DNA of 64,000 nt from Nitrospina sp. (GTDB lineage: Bacteria; Nitrospinota; Nitrospinia; Nitrospinales; JACRGP01). The notes under the pieces are model-generated. The model had not been told where the DNA came from. It ran no database searches and was given only the letters and a program-made list of their open reading frames with translations. Positions 1 through 7,807 of this stretch are shown piece by piece. The stretch spans positions 1-64,000 of the forward strand of contig JACAVV010000008.1 of NCBI GenBank assembly GCA_024648695.1, written 5' to 3'. The position numbers and the translations under genes were made by a program. Positions within the stretch are counted from its first letter, which is position 1. The number at the start of each line of letters is the position of its first letter.

Positions 1-20
1 GCGTTATAAGGGAAACACTC

Positions 21-125
21 ATGGATAAGAAAGCTTTAATCGACATTTTGACTCTAAACCCACAACGATTGAGAAAAATCAACTTAGAACCTATACAATA
101 TCAGCTAAGTTTCCCCGGACACTAG
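21..125 (+). CDS. small ORF, 34 aa, doubtful
   Basis: An ATG-initiated 34-codon frame, basic and without cysteine, preceded by a GGGAAA stretch 8 nt upstream that could serve as a weak ribosome binding site. It matches no family I recognise and may be chance or the tail of a decayed gene cut by the window edge. Confidence 0.15.
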   Translation: MDKKALIDILTLNPQRLRKINLEPIQYQLSFPGH

Positions 126-357
126 TGATTTTAAAGCTTAAATAAGTCTTCTTGAAATAAAATTTCTGCGGTTTATATTGGTTCTAGAACCTGTCAATTT
201 TTCGGAAAAATCAATTTTATTGAAAAATTAAATTTAAATTCCGGATTAAATCATTATAAAATAATGTGAATCATTTTTGCTGAAAATGAATCCTATACAC
301 GTTACACCCCTACCTGAATTCGAGCAAATTATATCAATTTAACGGAAAGAATGAGCG
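126..357 (+). promoter_or_regulatory. AT-rich leader of the bolA-grx pair with a palindrome
   Basis: A non-coding AT-rich stretch before bolA. It holds an inverted repeat TCATTTT (271-277) / AAAATGA (283-289) with a 5-nt spacer, which could be an operator for an iron- or Fe-S-responsive regulator given the downstream genes, but no regulator is identifiable. No convincing -35/-10 pair is visible. The palindrome is seen directly; its role is inference. Confidence 0.25.
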
Positions 358-594
358 ATGATAAGTATTGAGGATTTGATTTCCCTGGTTCAGAAAGAAA
401 TTCCTGATGCCGAGGTGAATGTCATGGATAAGACGGGTATGAAGGACCATTTCATTGTGCATGTGGTGTCCAAGGAATTCGAAGGGAAAAATGTAATGGA
501 TCGGCACCGGCTTGTGCAAGGGAGTTTGACCGACGCCATGAAGGATGGTCGAATTCATGCCCTGGAAATTAAAACCCAAACACCGGATGAATAA
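358..594 (+). CDS. BolA/IbaG family protein
   Basis: A 78-aa protein that fits the single-domain BolA family in length and pattern: the central 'HFIVHVVSKEFEGKNVMDRHR' region contains the conserved beta-hairpin and the H-R-x-V motif (HRLVQ) used with a glutaredoxin to coordinate a [2Fe-2S] cluster. BolA proteins act in the cytoplasm as Fe-S cluster adaptors with monothiol glutaredoxins. The next gene, 47 nt downstream on the same strand, is such a glutaredoxin, so the two probably form one functional pair. The start ATG follows GGAAAG at 342-347. IbaG-type versus BolA-type cannot be separated by eye. Confidence 0.88.
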   Translation: MISIEDLISLVQKEIPDAEVNVMDKTGMKDHFIVHVVSKEFEGKNVMDRHRLVQGSLTDAMKDGRIHALEIKTQTPDE

Positions 595-641
595 ATTTTT
601 TTGGCACTTTTGTTAACAACATTTTTTGATGGAGACTTTAC

Positions 642-983
642 ATGTCTGGGGAAGATTTAAAAAACCAACTAAAAAGTGAAATTGAGGAAGAGATCAAGAA
701 CAATAAGGTATTAATCTATGGGAAAGGTACCCGAACTGCGCCACAATGCGGATTTACGATGGAAACCGTACAGTTTTTTGATAAGTACAACGTTCCTTTT
801 GAAGTGGTCAATGTCTTGAACAACATGCCCAAGCGGGAAACTTTGAATGAGATGACCAACTGGCCTACGCTTCCCAAGGTGTTCATCGACGGCAAGTTTT
901 ATGGCGATACGGACATTCTGGATGAGATGGAAGCTAAAGGGGAAATAGAACCTCTGCTTAAATCCGCTTTTGGACAGGAATAG
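642..983 (+). CDS. monothiol glutaredoxin (Grx4/GrxD family)
   Basis: A 113-aa cytoplasmic glutaredoxin. The active-site tetrapeptide is C36-G-F-T, close to the CGFS of Grx4-type Fe-S carriers; the following helix and the 'WPTLPKVFIDG' cis-Pro segment (around residues 73-83) that binds glutathione are clear. The usual G-G-x-D-I after the cis-Pro strand is GDTDI here. In the family, a homodimer or a BolA heterodimer holds a glutathione-ligated [2Fe-2S] cluster and hands it on. It lies directly after bolA, consistent with that role. GGAGA lies about 8 nt before the ATG. Thr in place of Ser in the active site is a mild departure. Confidence 0.88.
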   Translation: MSGEDLKNQLKSEIEEEIKNNKVLIYGKGTRTAPQCGFTMETVQFFDKYNVPFEVVNVLNNMPKRETLNEMTNWPTLPKVFIDGKFYGDTDILDEMEAKGEIEPLLKSAFGQE

Positions 984-1109
984 TATCACTGATTTCTAAA
1001 TCCAAAACCACTCAACCTTTCATTGCCAGCGGGGATTAAAGTAAGTACCTTCATCCCCGCAAGCATGAAAGAACCCCACTCAAGTGGACTAAACTAATTA
1101 GAGGATACT

Positions 1110-1634
1110 ATGGCTGATGAATTAGAGGTCGGGGACCGCGCTCCCAGTTTTGAATTGCCTGCCGTTTACGGATACAAAGCAGGCGCCACCAGTCCTTCTG
1201 CGGAAGAGAAGGTGAAGGTTAGCTTAAAGGATTTTCAGGATAAGAAGTGGGTGGTGCTTAGCTTTTACGTGTACGATAGCAGTCCCGACGACACCCGGTT
1301 GATGGTGGGGTTCAACGAATGGAACCGCAGGTTTCGCACCCGCGAAGTTGAATTGTTGGGGTGCAGTTGGAATGGAGTAAACTCTCATCAGCAGTTTATC
1401 GAAGTGTATCAATTGAGCTTCACCTTGCTTGCAGATGAGCATAAGGAAGTGACAGCCAAATATGGGGTCGTAAAGGAAGAGGATGATATGGGGCAGATGG
1501 TGAAAAAAATCGACCGCTCCACATTTGTAATTGATAAAACCGGGATGATCCGCGCGATCTGGAGAAACATCGAAGACCTTCGCGGTCATGCCAAGGATGT
1601 TTGGGATTTCATTAACGCTGAAAAGCGGGCGTGA
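1110..1634 (+). CDS. peroxiredoxin-fold protein lacking the peroxidatic cysteine
   Basis: A 174-aa AhpC/TSA-type thioredoxin-fold protein: N-terminal 'VGDRAPSFELP', the 'WVVLSFYVYDSSPDDT' segment, 'LLGCSWNGVNSHQQF' and 'DRSTFVIDKTGMIRAIW' follow the peroxiredoxin order. Where active members have T-P-x-C-T, this protein has S58-P-D-D61-T, so the peroxidatic Cys is Asp. Its only cysteine is C85, in the strand normally reading VLGVS. It should therefore not be a conventional peroxidase. A structural, sensing or chaperone role is possible but unknown. It stands alone, 126 nt after grx; RBS GAGGA precedes the ATG. The fold is well supported; the function is open. Confidence 0.8.
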   Translation: MADELEVGDRAPSFELPAVYGYKAGATSPSAEEKVKVSLKDFQDKKWVVLSFYVYDSSPDDTRLMVGFNEWNRRFRTREVELLGCSWNGVNSHQQFIEVYQLSFTLLADEHKEVTAKYGVVKEEDDMGQMVKKIDRSTFVIDKTGMIRAIWRNIEDLRGHAKDVWDFINAEKRA

Positions 1635-1652
1635 GGTTTGCGAGTAGATTGT

Positions 1653-2387
1653 TTACAAGGTTTGGGTTTTATTCTGGTAGGTATTACAAATCGTTTCCCG
1701 AATGGATTGTAATACTTGTTCCCCCTCCTTTGCGTTTTCCTTCATGATTTCCACTTCCGGTGAAATGTAAATATCTACTTTGCCTGGATGAACTACACCG
1801 CTTCCCTTTTTGATGATGGTCCCTGTTCCGGTTAAAGTGACGGGGACCATGGGGACTCCCGAACGCAAAGAAAGCAAGTGGCTTCCCTTTTTAAACTCCT
1901 TGATGTTACCGTCCGGTGACCGCGTGCCTTCGGGAAAGATCACCACAGAACATCCTGCCTTCAGTTTTTCTACCGTTGCCATGAAAGCTAAATAGGCTTT
2001 CTTTTTGTTATCACGATCCACAGGAATGTAACCAGCGGCCCACATGGACCAACCTACAAACGGTAACTTGAATAAGCTTTCCTTAGCTACCCAGCGTAAT
2101 TGCACGGGGACGAATCCCGACAACGCAAATATGTCAAAATAGCTTTGGTGATTGGCTACAAAGATTCGGGCCTTTTTTTCTTTGATTAAATTCAGGCCGT
2201 GTACCCTCACGTCAATGCCGTTAAATTGGCACAGCCATCGGCCCCAGAGACTTGCAATTTTATGTGAGAGATTACCTGAAGGGTCCGCAAGCCTCCCAAT
2301 GACTGCCGCGGTGCCGAGAACGATTGAAAGAATCACTATCCAGAACCAGAACCTGCTGGAATAAAATATTGAGACAAAGAAGTTCAT
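1653..2387 (-). CDS. plsC: 1-acyl-sn-glycerol-3-phosphate acyltransferase
   Basis: A 244-aa inner-membrane acyltransferase that converts lysophosphatidic acid to phosphatidic acid in phospholipid synthesis. Motif I is NHQSYFD (H-x4-D) near residue 79, motif III is FPEGTRS near residue 149, and VPMVPVTLTG forms the fourth block. An N-terminal hydrophobic segment (residues 9-31) anchors it. Length is normal for the family. It is convergent with the preceding gene (18 nt between stops) and divergent from the nuclease gene, so it appears to be monocistronic. Paralogues that act on other lyso-lipids share these motifs, so substrate specificity is by family. Confidence 0.9.
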   Translation of the reverse strand: MNFFVSIFYSSRFWFWIVILSIVLGTAAVIGRLADPSGNLSHKIASLWGRWLCQFNGIDVRVHGLNLIKEKKARIFVANHQSYFDIFALSGFVPVQLRWVAKESLFKLPFVGWSMWAAGYIPVDRDNKKKAYLAFMATVEKLKAGCSVVIFPEGTRSPDGNIKEFKKGSHLLSLRSGVPMVPVTLTGTGTIIKKGSGVVHPGKVDIYISPEVEIMKENAKEGEQVLQSIRETICNTYQNKTQTL

Positions 2388-2447
2388 GAAAATATTTTGG
2401 AATTGGGTTATCTTGTTTTTTTATCCCAACCTTTTTCGTAAGATTGG

Positions 2448-3248
2448 ATGAATTTGAACAAGTTGAGTATCAATAAACTGATTGGAATATTTATTTTTGC
2501 TCTGCTTGGCCCTTTGCCGACAGCTGAAGCCTGGGGGCCTTTGGGGCACCGGATTGCGGGCTACATTGCGCAAGAACGTCTGGACCCTGATGTTCGCCAG
2601 TTGATTCAGGACGAATACAAAATCAGCAATCTGGCAGATGTAGCCAATTGGGCCGATCGGGTCAAAAAAAAACGCAATCAAAAGCCCTGGCATTATACCA
2701 ATATCCCACGGGGACAAAGCAATTATTTAAAACGCCGTGATTGCCCGGATGGGAATTGTGTAACGGAGGTCATTCCGAAATTCATTCGGGAAATGACGGG
2801 ACCTGAGGTTTCCAAAAGGAAACGTAAGGAAGCGTTGATGTACCTCGTGCATTTCGTTGCGGATGCACATCAGCCTTTTCATTTGGGGTACGAGGATGAT
2901 AAAGGCGGCAACGAGATAAAGGTTCGGTATAAAAGAAAGTGGACGAATTTGCATGCTTTGTGGGATTCTAAATTGATTCCGCGAAGCGCCAAGCGTCCTT
3001 TAAGATATGCGCAAAAATTAAACCGCAAAATCACCCGGGCAGAAGAAAGGGACTGGCTGAAAACGACGCCGCTGGACTGGTGTTTGGAGTCTAGGAGCCT
3101 GTTTCTGAAGTTTGGTTATCCGGAAGGTGGAAACCGGCGGAAGTTGAGCCGCCGCTATATTCGAAAGGGTCAAGAGATTATTGAGGAACGGCTGGTCCAG
3201 GCAGGCGTGCGGTTAGCCGATGTGCTCAATCGTTCCCTGGGCAATTAA
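2448..3248 (+). CDS. secreted S1/P1-type nuclease
   Basis: A 266-aa exported zinc nuclease. A signal peptide (residues 1-28, ending in AEA) leaves the mature N-terminus as W29-G, and in this family the amino group and side chain of that Trp ligate zinc. 'GHRIAGYIA', the 'YLVHFVADAHQPFHLGY' helix with H-x(3)-D-x-H-Q-P, and 'TNLHALWDSKLI' supply the remaining zinc ligands. Family members cut single-stranded DNA and RNA and remove 3'-phosphates. The mature part is unusually basic. A role in scavenging phosphate or nucleosides outside the cytoplasmic membrane is inferred. The next gene starts 29 nt downstream. Confidence 0.88.
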   Translation: MNLNKLSINKLIGIFIFALLGPLPTAEAWGPLGHRIAGYIAQERLDPDVRQLIQDEYKISNLADVANWADRVKKKRNQKPWHYTNIPRGQSNYLKRRDCPDGNCVTEVIPKFIREMTGPEVSKRKRKEALMYLVHFVADAHQPFHLGYEDDKGGNEIKVRYKRKWTNLHALWDSKLIPRSAKRPLRYAQKLNRKITRAEERDWLKTTPLDWCLESRSLFLKFGYPEGGNRRKLSRRYIRKGQEIIEERLVQAGVRLADVLNRSLGN

Positions 3249-3277
3249 TATCGATATCAAGAAGGAGGGTATCTGTT

Positions 3278-4006
3278 TTGGTAGAAAGCAATTCGTTTTA
3301 TTTTAGACAACTGTTGTCAGGAGTCGATTTCGCCACCACCGATTCCTCGGCTCGCCAAATGGGAAACTACGTTTATTTGATGGGCGATACGAACACACGT
3401 GAGTGTGTTGTGGTCGACCCGGCTTACGATATTGACGGTATTCTGAAAATTGTCGAACAGGATGAGATGAAACTGGTCGGGGCACTGGCCACGCACTACC
3501 ATCCGGATCATGTTGGCGGAACCATTTTTGGTATGAACATTATGGGATTGCCTGCTTTGCTGGAAAAAAACTCTGTTCCCATTTATGTAAACAAGCTTGA
3601 AGCCGACGGTGTTCAGCAGGTGACCGGTATCTCTGCAACGGATATGAAAAAGCTCGAAAGCGAAGATAAGGTCAAGGTAGGCGATTTTGAAATCACCTGT
3701 CTGCACACCCCTGGCCATACGCCCGGATCGCAATGTTTTCGAATCGAGGATTGCCTGATAGCGGGTGATACTCTATTCCTTCAGGGATGTGGTCGAGTGG
3801 ATTTGCCCGGTGGAAATAGCGAAGATCTATACTACACCCTGACCCAAAGGCTGGCGAAGATTCAGGATGAGATTGTTTTGTATCCCGGTCACCGTTACGG
3901 TCCCGGGGGATCGGCGTCTATGGGCGAAGTACGCCAGACCAATCACTATCTACAAATTTCAAGTGTAGAAGACTGGTTCTCCGTCATGGGTCGGCCCGGT
4001 CAATGA
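3278..4006 (+). CDS. MBL-fold hydrolase, glyoxalase II / persulfide dioxygenase-like
   Basis: A 242-aa metallo-beta-lactamase fold enzyme. Metal ligands are visible as T-H-Y-H-P-D-H (near residue 70), 'TPGHTPGS', 'AGDTLF' and 'YPGHRYG'. In the family these bind two Zn/Fe ions and hydrolyse S-lactoylglutathione-type thioesters or oxidise glutathione persulfide; the sequence alone does not decide which. It begins with TTG, chosen because a strong GAAGGAGGG (3261-3269) lies 8 nt upstream and no in-frame ATG is near. It follows the nuclease gene by 29 nt and may be co-transcribed. Confidence 0.82.
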   Translation: MVESNSFYFRQLLSGVDFATTDSSARQMGNYVYLMGDTNTRECVVVDPAYDIDGILKIVEQDEMKLVGALATHYHPDHVGGTIFGMNIMGLPALLEKNSVPIYVNKLEADGVQQVTGISATDMKKLESEDKVKVGDFEITCLHTPGHTPGSQCFRIEDCLIAGDTLFLQGCGRVDLPGGNSEDLYYTLTQRLAKIQDEIVLYPGHRYGPGGSASMGEVRQTNHYLQISSVEDWFSVMGRPGQ

Positions 4007-4055
4007 TCGGGGAAAGCTCTGGCCCATGATGTGTGTATTTGTACAGTGAGCTACC

Positions 4056-4198
4056 GGCCGGGGAATGACAGAGGCTTCTATTTATAGCGGTGCGGTTGGG
4101 GTCACACTTCGTTTTCTTGCCGCGGTTCTCTAACCTTCAAAAACTCTCTGTTAAACATCCCCTCTTCCCACCGCGGGAGAGGGCCGGGATGAGAGGGG
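4056..4198. repeat. compound dispersed repeat, copy A
   Basis: Two modules. The left one (4056-4103) begins GGCCGGGGAATG and has GGTGCGGTTGGGGTC exactly 33 nt after its start. The right one (about 4158-4198) is an imperfect palindrome, CCCCTCTTCCC then GGGAGAGGGCCGGG and GAGAGGGG. The same two modules in the same order occur at 19429-19592. The 248-nt gap that holds it contains no other feature until 4255. Confidence 0.7.
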
Positions 4199-4254
4199 TT
4201 TAAGATTAATCCTTATAATGGAAGGGAGATTGCCAAGAGCGATTTTTAAATGTT

Positions 4255-4419
4255 ATGACACCCCAATCTTCCCAGCTTCTTAGAATTATTGGTTTTATTC
4301 TTCTGTTTTGTTGCGGCTTGCTGGTGTTCGATTTGACAAGCCTGCTATTGGGTGTTGGGTTTGCATGGTTTTCCCTTTACTTTTTTTTCAACCAAAAAGA
4401 AAAAAAGGACTATTTCTAA
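4255..4419 (+). CDS. small two-helix membrane protein
   Basis: A 54-aa frame starting ATG, with two hydrophobic stretches (about residues 11-25 and 28-45) separated by V-F-D-L-T, and a basic tail NQKEKKDYF. This is the layout of a small hairpin membrane protein with a cytoplasmic C-terminus. It lies 37 nt before the DUF2797 gene on the same strand, so may share its transcript. No family is recognised. Its composition and tail make it likelier real than chance, but the ribosome binding site is weak. Confidence 0.5.
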   Translation: MTPQSSQLLRIIGFILLFCCGLLVFDLTSLLLGVGFAWFSLYFFFNQKEKKDYF

Positions 4420-4456
4420 ACACGCCTTTTCAGGCCATATTGAACATCAGTGAAAA

Positions 4457-5254
4457 ATGAAAGTATCCGGTCAAATATTAAAAATGACACATGAGGCGGA
4501 AGATCCCATCCGCTACTTTTTAAGCCTCGACGAAAAACCCACCCTCATCAGTGACAAGCTCGGCGTCACAGTCACTCTATCCTTCGATGGCAAAATCACT
4601 TGCGTCGAATGCGGTCGAAAAATTAAGAAGACCTATAATGAAGGCTATTGTTTCCCTTGCGCACGCGATTTGCCCGAAAACGATATGTGCGGGGTCCGAC
4701 CCGAAACCTGCGAGCACGAATTCGGCGACGAAAAAGACAAAGCATTCTTCGAGCAGTATTGTAATGTGGACCACTTCGTTTATCTGTCTCTGACTTCAGG
4801 AGTTAAAGTGGGAGTGACCCGCCATTATAATATTCCTTCAAGGTGGATCGATCAGGGAGCCGTGCAGGCAGTGATCGTCGCCAAAACCCCCGAAAGAAAA
4901 CTGGCCGGCCAGATAGAAATAGCCGTGGCCAAACATATCTCCGACAAAACCAATTGGCGCAAAATGTTAAAAGGAGAAGTCGATCAAGTCGATTTGCTGG
5001 AACTTCGCAAACAAGTGATCACCTGGTTTCCTGACGAATTAAAAAAATATGCGCTGAAAAACGAACATGTGCAGACTCTCAATTATCCAGTCCAATCCAC
5101 TCCCGCCAAAATATCCAGCCATAACCTCGATAAAATTCCGGAGTTCACCGACACCCTCACCGGCATCAAAGGCCAATACCTGATTTTTGAAAGCCGGGTG
5201 ATCAACCTGAGAAAATATTCCGGCTATCACGTGGCGTTTGAATTTGCAGATTGA
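4457..5254 (+). CDS. DUF2797 family protein
   Basis: A 265-aa cytoplasmic protein. A zinc-ribbon-like Cys set is visible in the first third: C-x2-C-G-R (near residues 49-53), then G-Y-C-x2-C (near 64-68), with further cysteines at C-G-V-R-P and E-T-C. The central block 'YLSLTSGVKVGVTR ... RWIDQGA' resembles the GIY-YIG nuclease core, and I infer a distant relation. The pattern matches DUF2797, a family without an established role. It lies downstream of the small membrane protein and convergent with the sucrose operon. Function is unknown. Confidence 0.75.
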   Translation: MKVSGQILKMTHEAEDPIRYFLSLDEKPTLISDKLGVTVTLSFDGKITCVECGRKIKKTYNEGYCFPCARDLPENDMCGVRPETCEHEFGDEKDKAFFEQYCNVDHFVYLSLTSGVKVGVTRHYNIPSRWIDQGAVQAVIVAKTPERKLAGQIEIAVAKHISDKTNWRKMLKGEVDQVDLLELRKQVITWFPDELKKYALKNEHVQTLNYPVQSTPAKISSHNLDKIPEFTDTLTGIKGQYLIFESRVINLRKYSGYHVAFEFAD

Positions 5255-5405
5255 GGATTTCTAAAGAAGTGTTGGGAAAGGTTGTTGGTCAAATTTAACC
5301 GGAAAAGACATTATTGTTTCTTAACGCGACCCTCTTTTAAAGCCTGCGGTATAAAATGAAACAGGGTGCTCAGGGAGTCTATGGAAATATGAAACCAGCG
5401 ATATT

Positions 5406-7802
5406 TTACCGGGATTGCATCGCGCGGGCCTTATAGATCAGGTGAAATATAAGGTCGCAATAATGATCGATTTCTTTTTTCTCGTTTGCCTCTCCTGAAT
5501 AATTCCAGAACCCGTAAAGTTTGGCGGACTTAATCATCTTTTCCGAGTAAAGTTTCCAGGTGTAGGAACTGCGCACCCGGGTGATGGCCTGTTTCGAAAT
5601 TTTGTCCCACATCTCCGGTTGCTTTTCCAGGGAATTGAAAAACTGCAGAATAGGTCCGGTCATCAACTCGGTATGGGTGGGGTTGATCAGATAGCCGTTC
5701 TTTCCGTTTTGAATAATTTCTAGCGGACCGCCAAACTGAGTGGCGAATGTTGGAAGGCCTGTTGCCATCGCTTCCAGCACAGTCAGTCCAAAGGCCTCGA
5801 ATAGGGCCGGTTGCACGAACACCCCTTTACGGTCCGCGATGATTCGGTAAATCTCCCCACTTTCAGCCTTGGAAACCCGGATGCCCAGCCATCGAATTTT
5901 TCCATGAAGGTTGAATTTGTCAATCAACTGGTACATTCTAGAAAGTTCCTGCCGTTCCTCTCCTTCGCTGGTCTGGCTTTCATGAATACTTCCTGCGATC
6001 ACGATGAGGTTGGCCTTTTCCTGAAGCTCTTTATTCAATCCATACCCTTGCACCAGGCCCGTGATGTTCTTGATCTTGTCCAATCGGGCCATAGTGAAGA
6101 TCGGTGGTTTATCGGGCTCATCAAGTTGCCCGTAGGTATTCTCTCCTTCGCCTGTAAACAGCAAATCTTCGAGCTCTTCTATCCGGTTCTGGATACGGTG
6201 TTCACTCGCGTTGAACGGGAAATAGACGTTTTCGTTGACACCTGGAGAAACCACGTTGAACTTGGGATGAAACAGGTTGATGCCTCTGGATACCTTGAAC
6301 AGGTCCGGCATGGAAAACAGATAGTAGGATTCGTACTGGCCCAGGACCGTGTCAGTTCCCGCGATTTCCTGGTAGGTGCTGGCGATGACGATGTCGGCCC
6401 GGTTCATCGATAACAGATCCGCAGTGAATTGCAATGAAAATTTGTAATCGTTTTCAAGATCCCGCCAATACAGATCGGAAAAAAGGTATTTCGATTTTTC
6501 CAGCGCATGGGCAATGTTGCACTGGATCACCTGAAGCCACGAGGATAAAAGAGAGGCCACCAGATTGCCGTCCGAATAATTACCTACTATCATGTCCGGT
6601 TTTCCACCCAGTTCTGCCAAAAGTTCGGACTTGCAATCCAATGCGTATTGTTCCAGGTAGGACCAAATATGAAATCGTGAAATCCAGTCTTGGATCACGT
6701 TCATTTCGGAATCCCGGAAGGGTACCCGCAGGATCCAGCTGTTCTCGGTACCATGAATCTTTTCCCGCCGTTCGTTGCTCCGCGTCCCGTCGTTATTGGG
6801 AATCAGACGGGTCAAGACGATGATTTTCGGGGTGACTTTCACACCTGCCGATTTCAGGTTTTCGGCCAGATACTTTTCCAGCGCACGCACCTGATCCAGA
6901 ATGTATACGATCTGCCCGCCGGTGTCCGGTCGGCCCAAAACATTTTCCTGCCCGAACCATCCGTGTGGAGAGATGATGGCGACTTTGGAGATCATCGGAA
7001 TTCGGGCGATGAAAGCTTCCAGTATATCCGCCTTGGGTTCTTCCAGCAGGTCGGCAAGAAGGCGCATCGTTTCCAGGATGCGGCCTGCGTTGTTGCCGAA
7101 ACCGCGGTAAAAGCCAAGGGTTTTTAAATGGTTGTCGATCGCTTTTTTGGATGTGTTTCTCGTAATATTTTCAAGATACTGGATGGCGGATTGCAGGGCG
7201 TCGTACAGTTGATCGGAATCCTGGACCATACTGCCATCAACCAGCACCTGTTCTCCATTGATCGAATGGATCTTTAAAAAATTACAGAGAAACTGGCTCC
7301 AGTTCTCGGATTGATCATGCAGTTTTCCGGCCATGAAATTTGTCAGCAACCTTTGTCCGAAACCAATTTTCTTGGGATCGCGAATCTTGGGTCCCGTACT
7401 GTAAAAAGGTTCGAAATCGATGAGTAGTTTTTTTTCCGGAGAAACGTTGGACACGCCGGTGACTTTTTCGCGAATATCCAGGAACTCCTCAGGTGTCAGA
7501 ACATCCAGGACATCGTCTTCCCCTCGGATGCCGTAAAAATGATAGCGCGTTACTTTTTCTCGAAAGAATATCACCGAATAATCATCATCCAGAAGGATCT
7601 CCTGGGTTTTCGAAAAAAAGGTGGTGAGCGAATTTTGTTTTTCCAGGTCGACCTTGTCTGAAGAACGGCGTTCGCAGAATTCCTTGAAATGCAACACAAT
7701 GTCGTTACGCAACAGGTGTTTGGTATCCATTTGATGGAGGTCGAATAAAAACTCCCTGAATAACCCTGACTCGTTCGGATGTATTATTCTTGAAATTTCC
7801 AT
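5406..7802 (-). CDS. sucrose synthase
   Basis: A 798-aa GT4-type glycosyltransferase that reversibly interconverts sucrose plus NDP with NDP-glucose plus fructose. The N-terminal regulatory region (about residues 1-270) is followed by 'SPHGWFGQ' and 'GRPDTGGQIVYILDQ', diagnostic of sucrose synthases, then the GT-B core with E-A-F-G-L-T-V-L-E near the C-terminus. Length matches plant and bacterial enzymes. It is the last gene of a minus-strand operon, starting 5 nt after the sucrose-phosphate synthase stop. In this setting it probably cleaves stored sucrose to release nucleotide sugar, the fructose being phosphorylated by the kinase encoded first in the operon. UDP versus ADP preference cannot be read by eye. 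Confidence 0.95.
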   Translation of the reverse strand: MEISRIIHPNESGLFREFLFDLHQMDTKHLLRNDIVLHFKEFCERRSSDKVDLEKQNSLTTFFSKTQEILLDDDYSVIFFREKVTRYHFYGIRGEDDVLDVLTPEEFLDIREKVTGVSNVSPEKKLLIDFEPFYSTGPKIRDPKKIGFGQRLLTNFMAGKLHDQSENWSQFLCNFLKIHSINGEQVLVDGSMVQDSDQLYDALQSAIQYLENITRNTSKKAIDNHLKTLGFYRGFGNNAGRILETMRLLADLLEEPKADILEAFIARIPMISKVAIISPHGWFGQENVLGRPDTGGQIVYILDQVRALEKYLAENLKSAGVKVTPKIIVLTRLIPNNDGTRSNERREKIHGTENSWILRVPFRDSEMNVIQDWISRFHIWSYLEQYALDCKSELLAELGGKPDMIVGNYSDGNLVASLLSSWLQVIQCNIAHALEKSKYLFSDLYWRDLENDYKFSLQFTADLLSMNRADIVIASTYQEIAGTDTVLGQYESYYLFSMPDLFKVSRGINLFHPKFNVVSPGVNENVYFPFNASEHRIQNRIEELEDLLFTGEGENTYGQLDEPDKPPIFTMARLDKIKNITGLVQGYGLNKELQEKANLIVIAGSIHESQTSEGEERQELSRMYQLIDKFNLHGKIRWLGIRVSKAESGEIYRIIADRKGVFVQPALFEAFGLTVLEAMATGLPTFATQFGGPLEIIQNGKNGYLINPTHTELMTGPILQFFNSLEKQPEMWDKISKQAITRVRSSYTWKLYSEKMIKSAKLYGFWNYSGEANEKKEIDHYCDLIFHLIYKARAMQSR

Positions 7803-7807
7803 ATAAA

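Noticed and set aside
5811-7127. Several long plus-strand frames opposite sucrose synthase
   Set aside because: Overlap a clear GT4 gene with intact motifs; no start signals or protein-like patterns.
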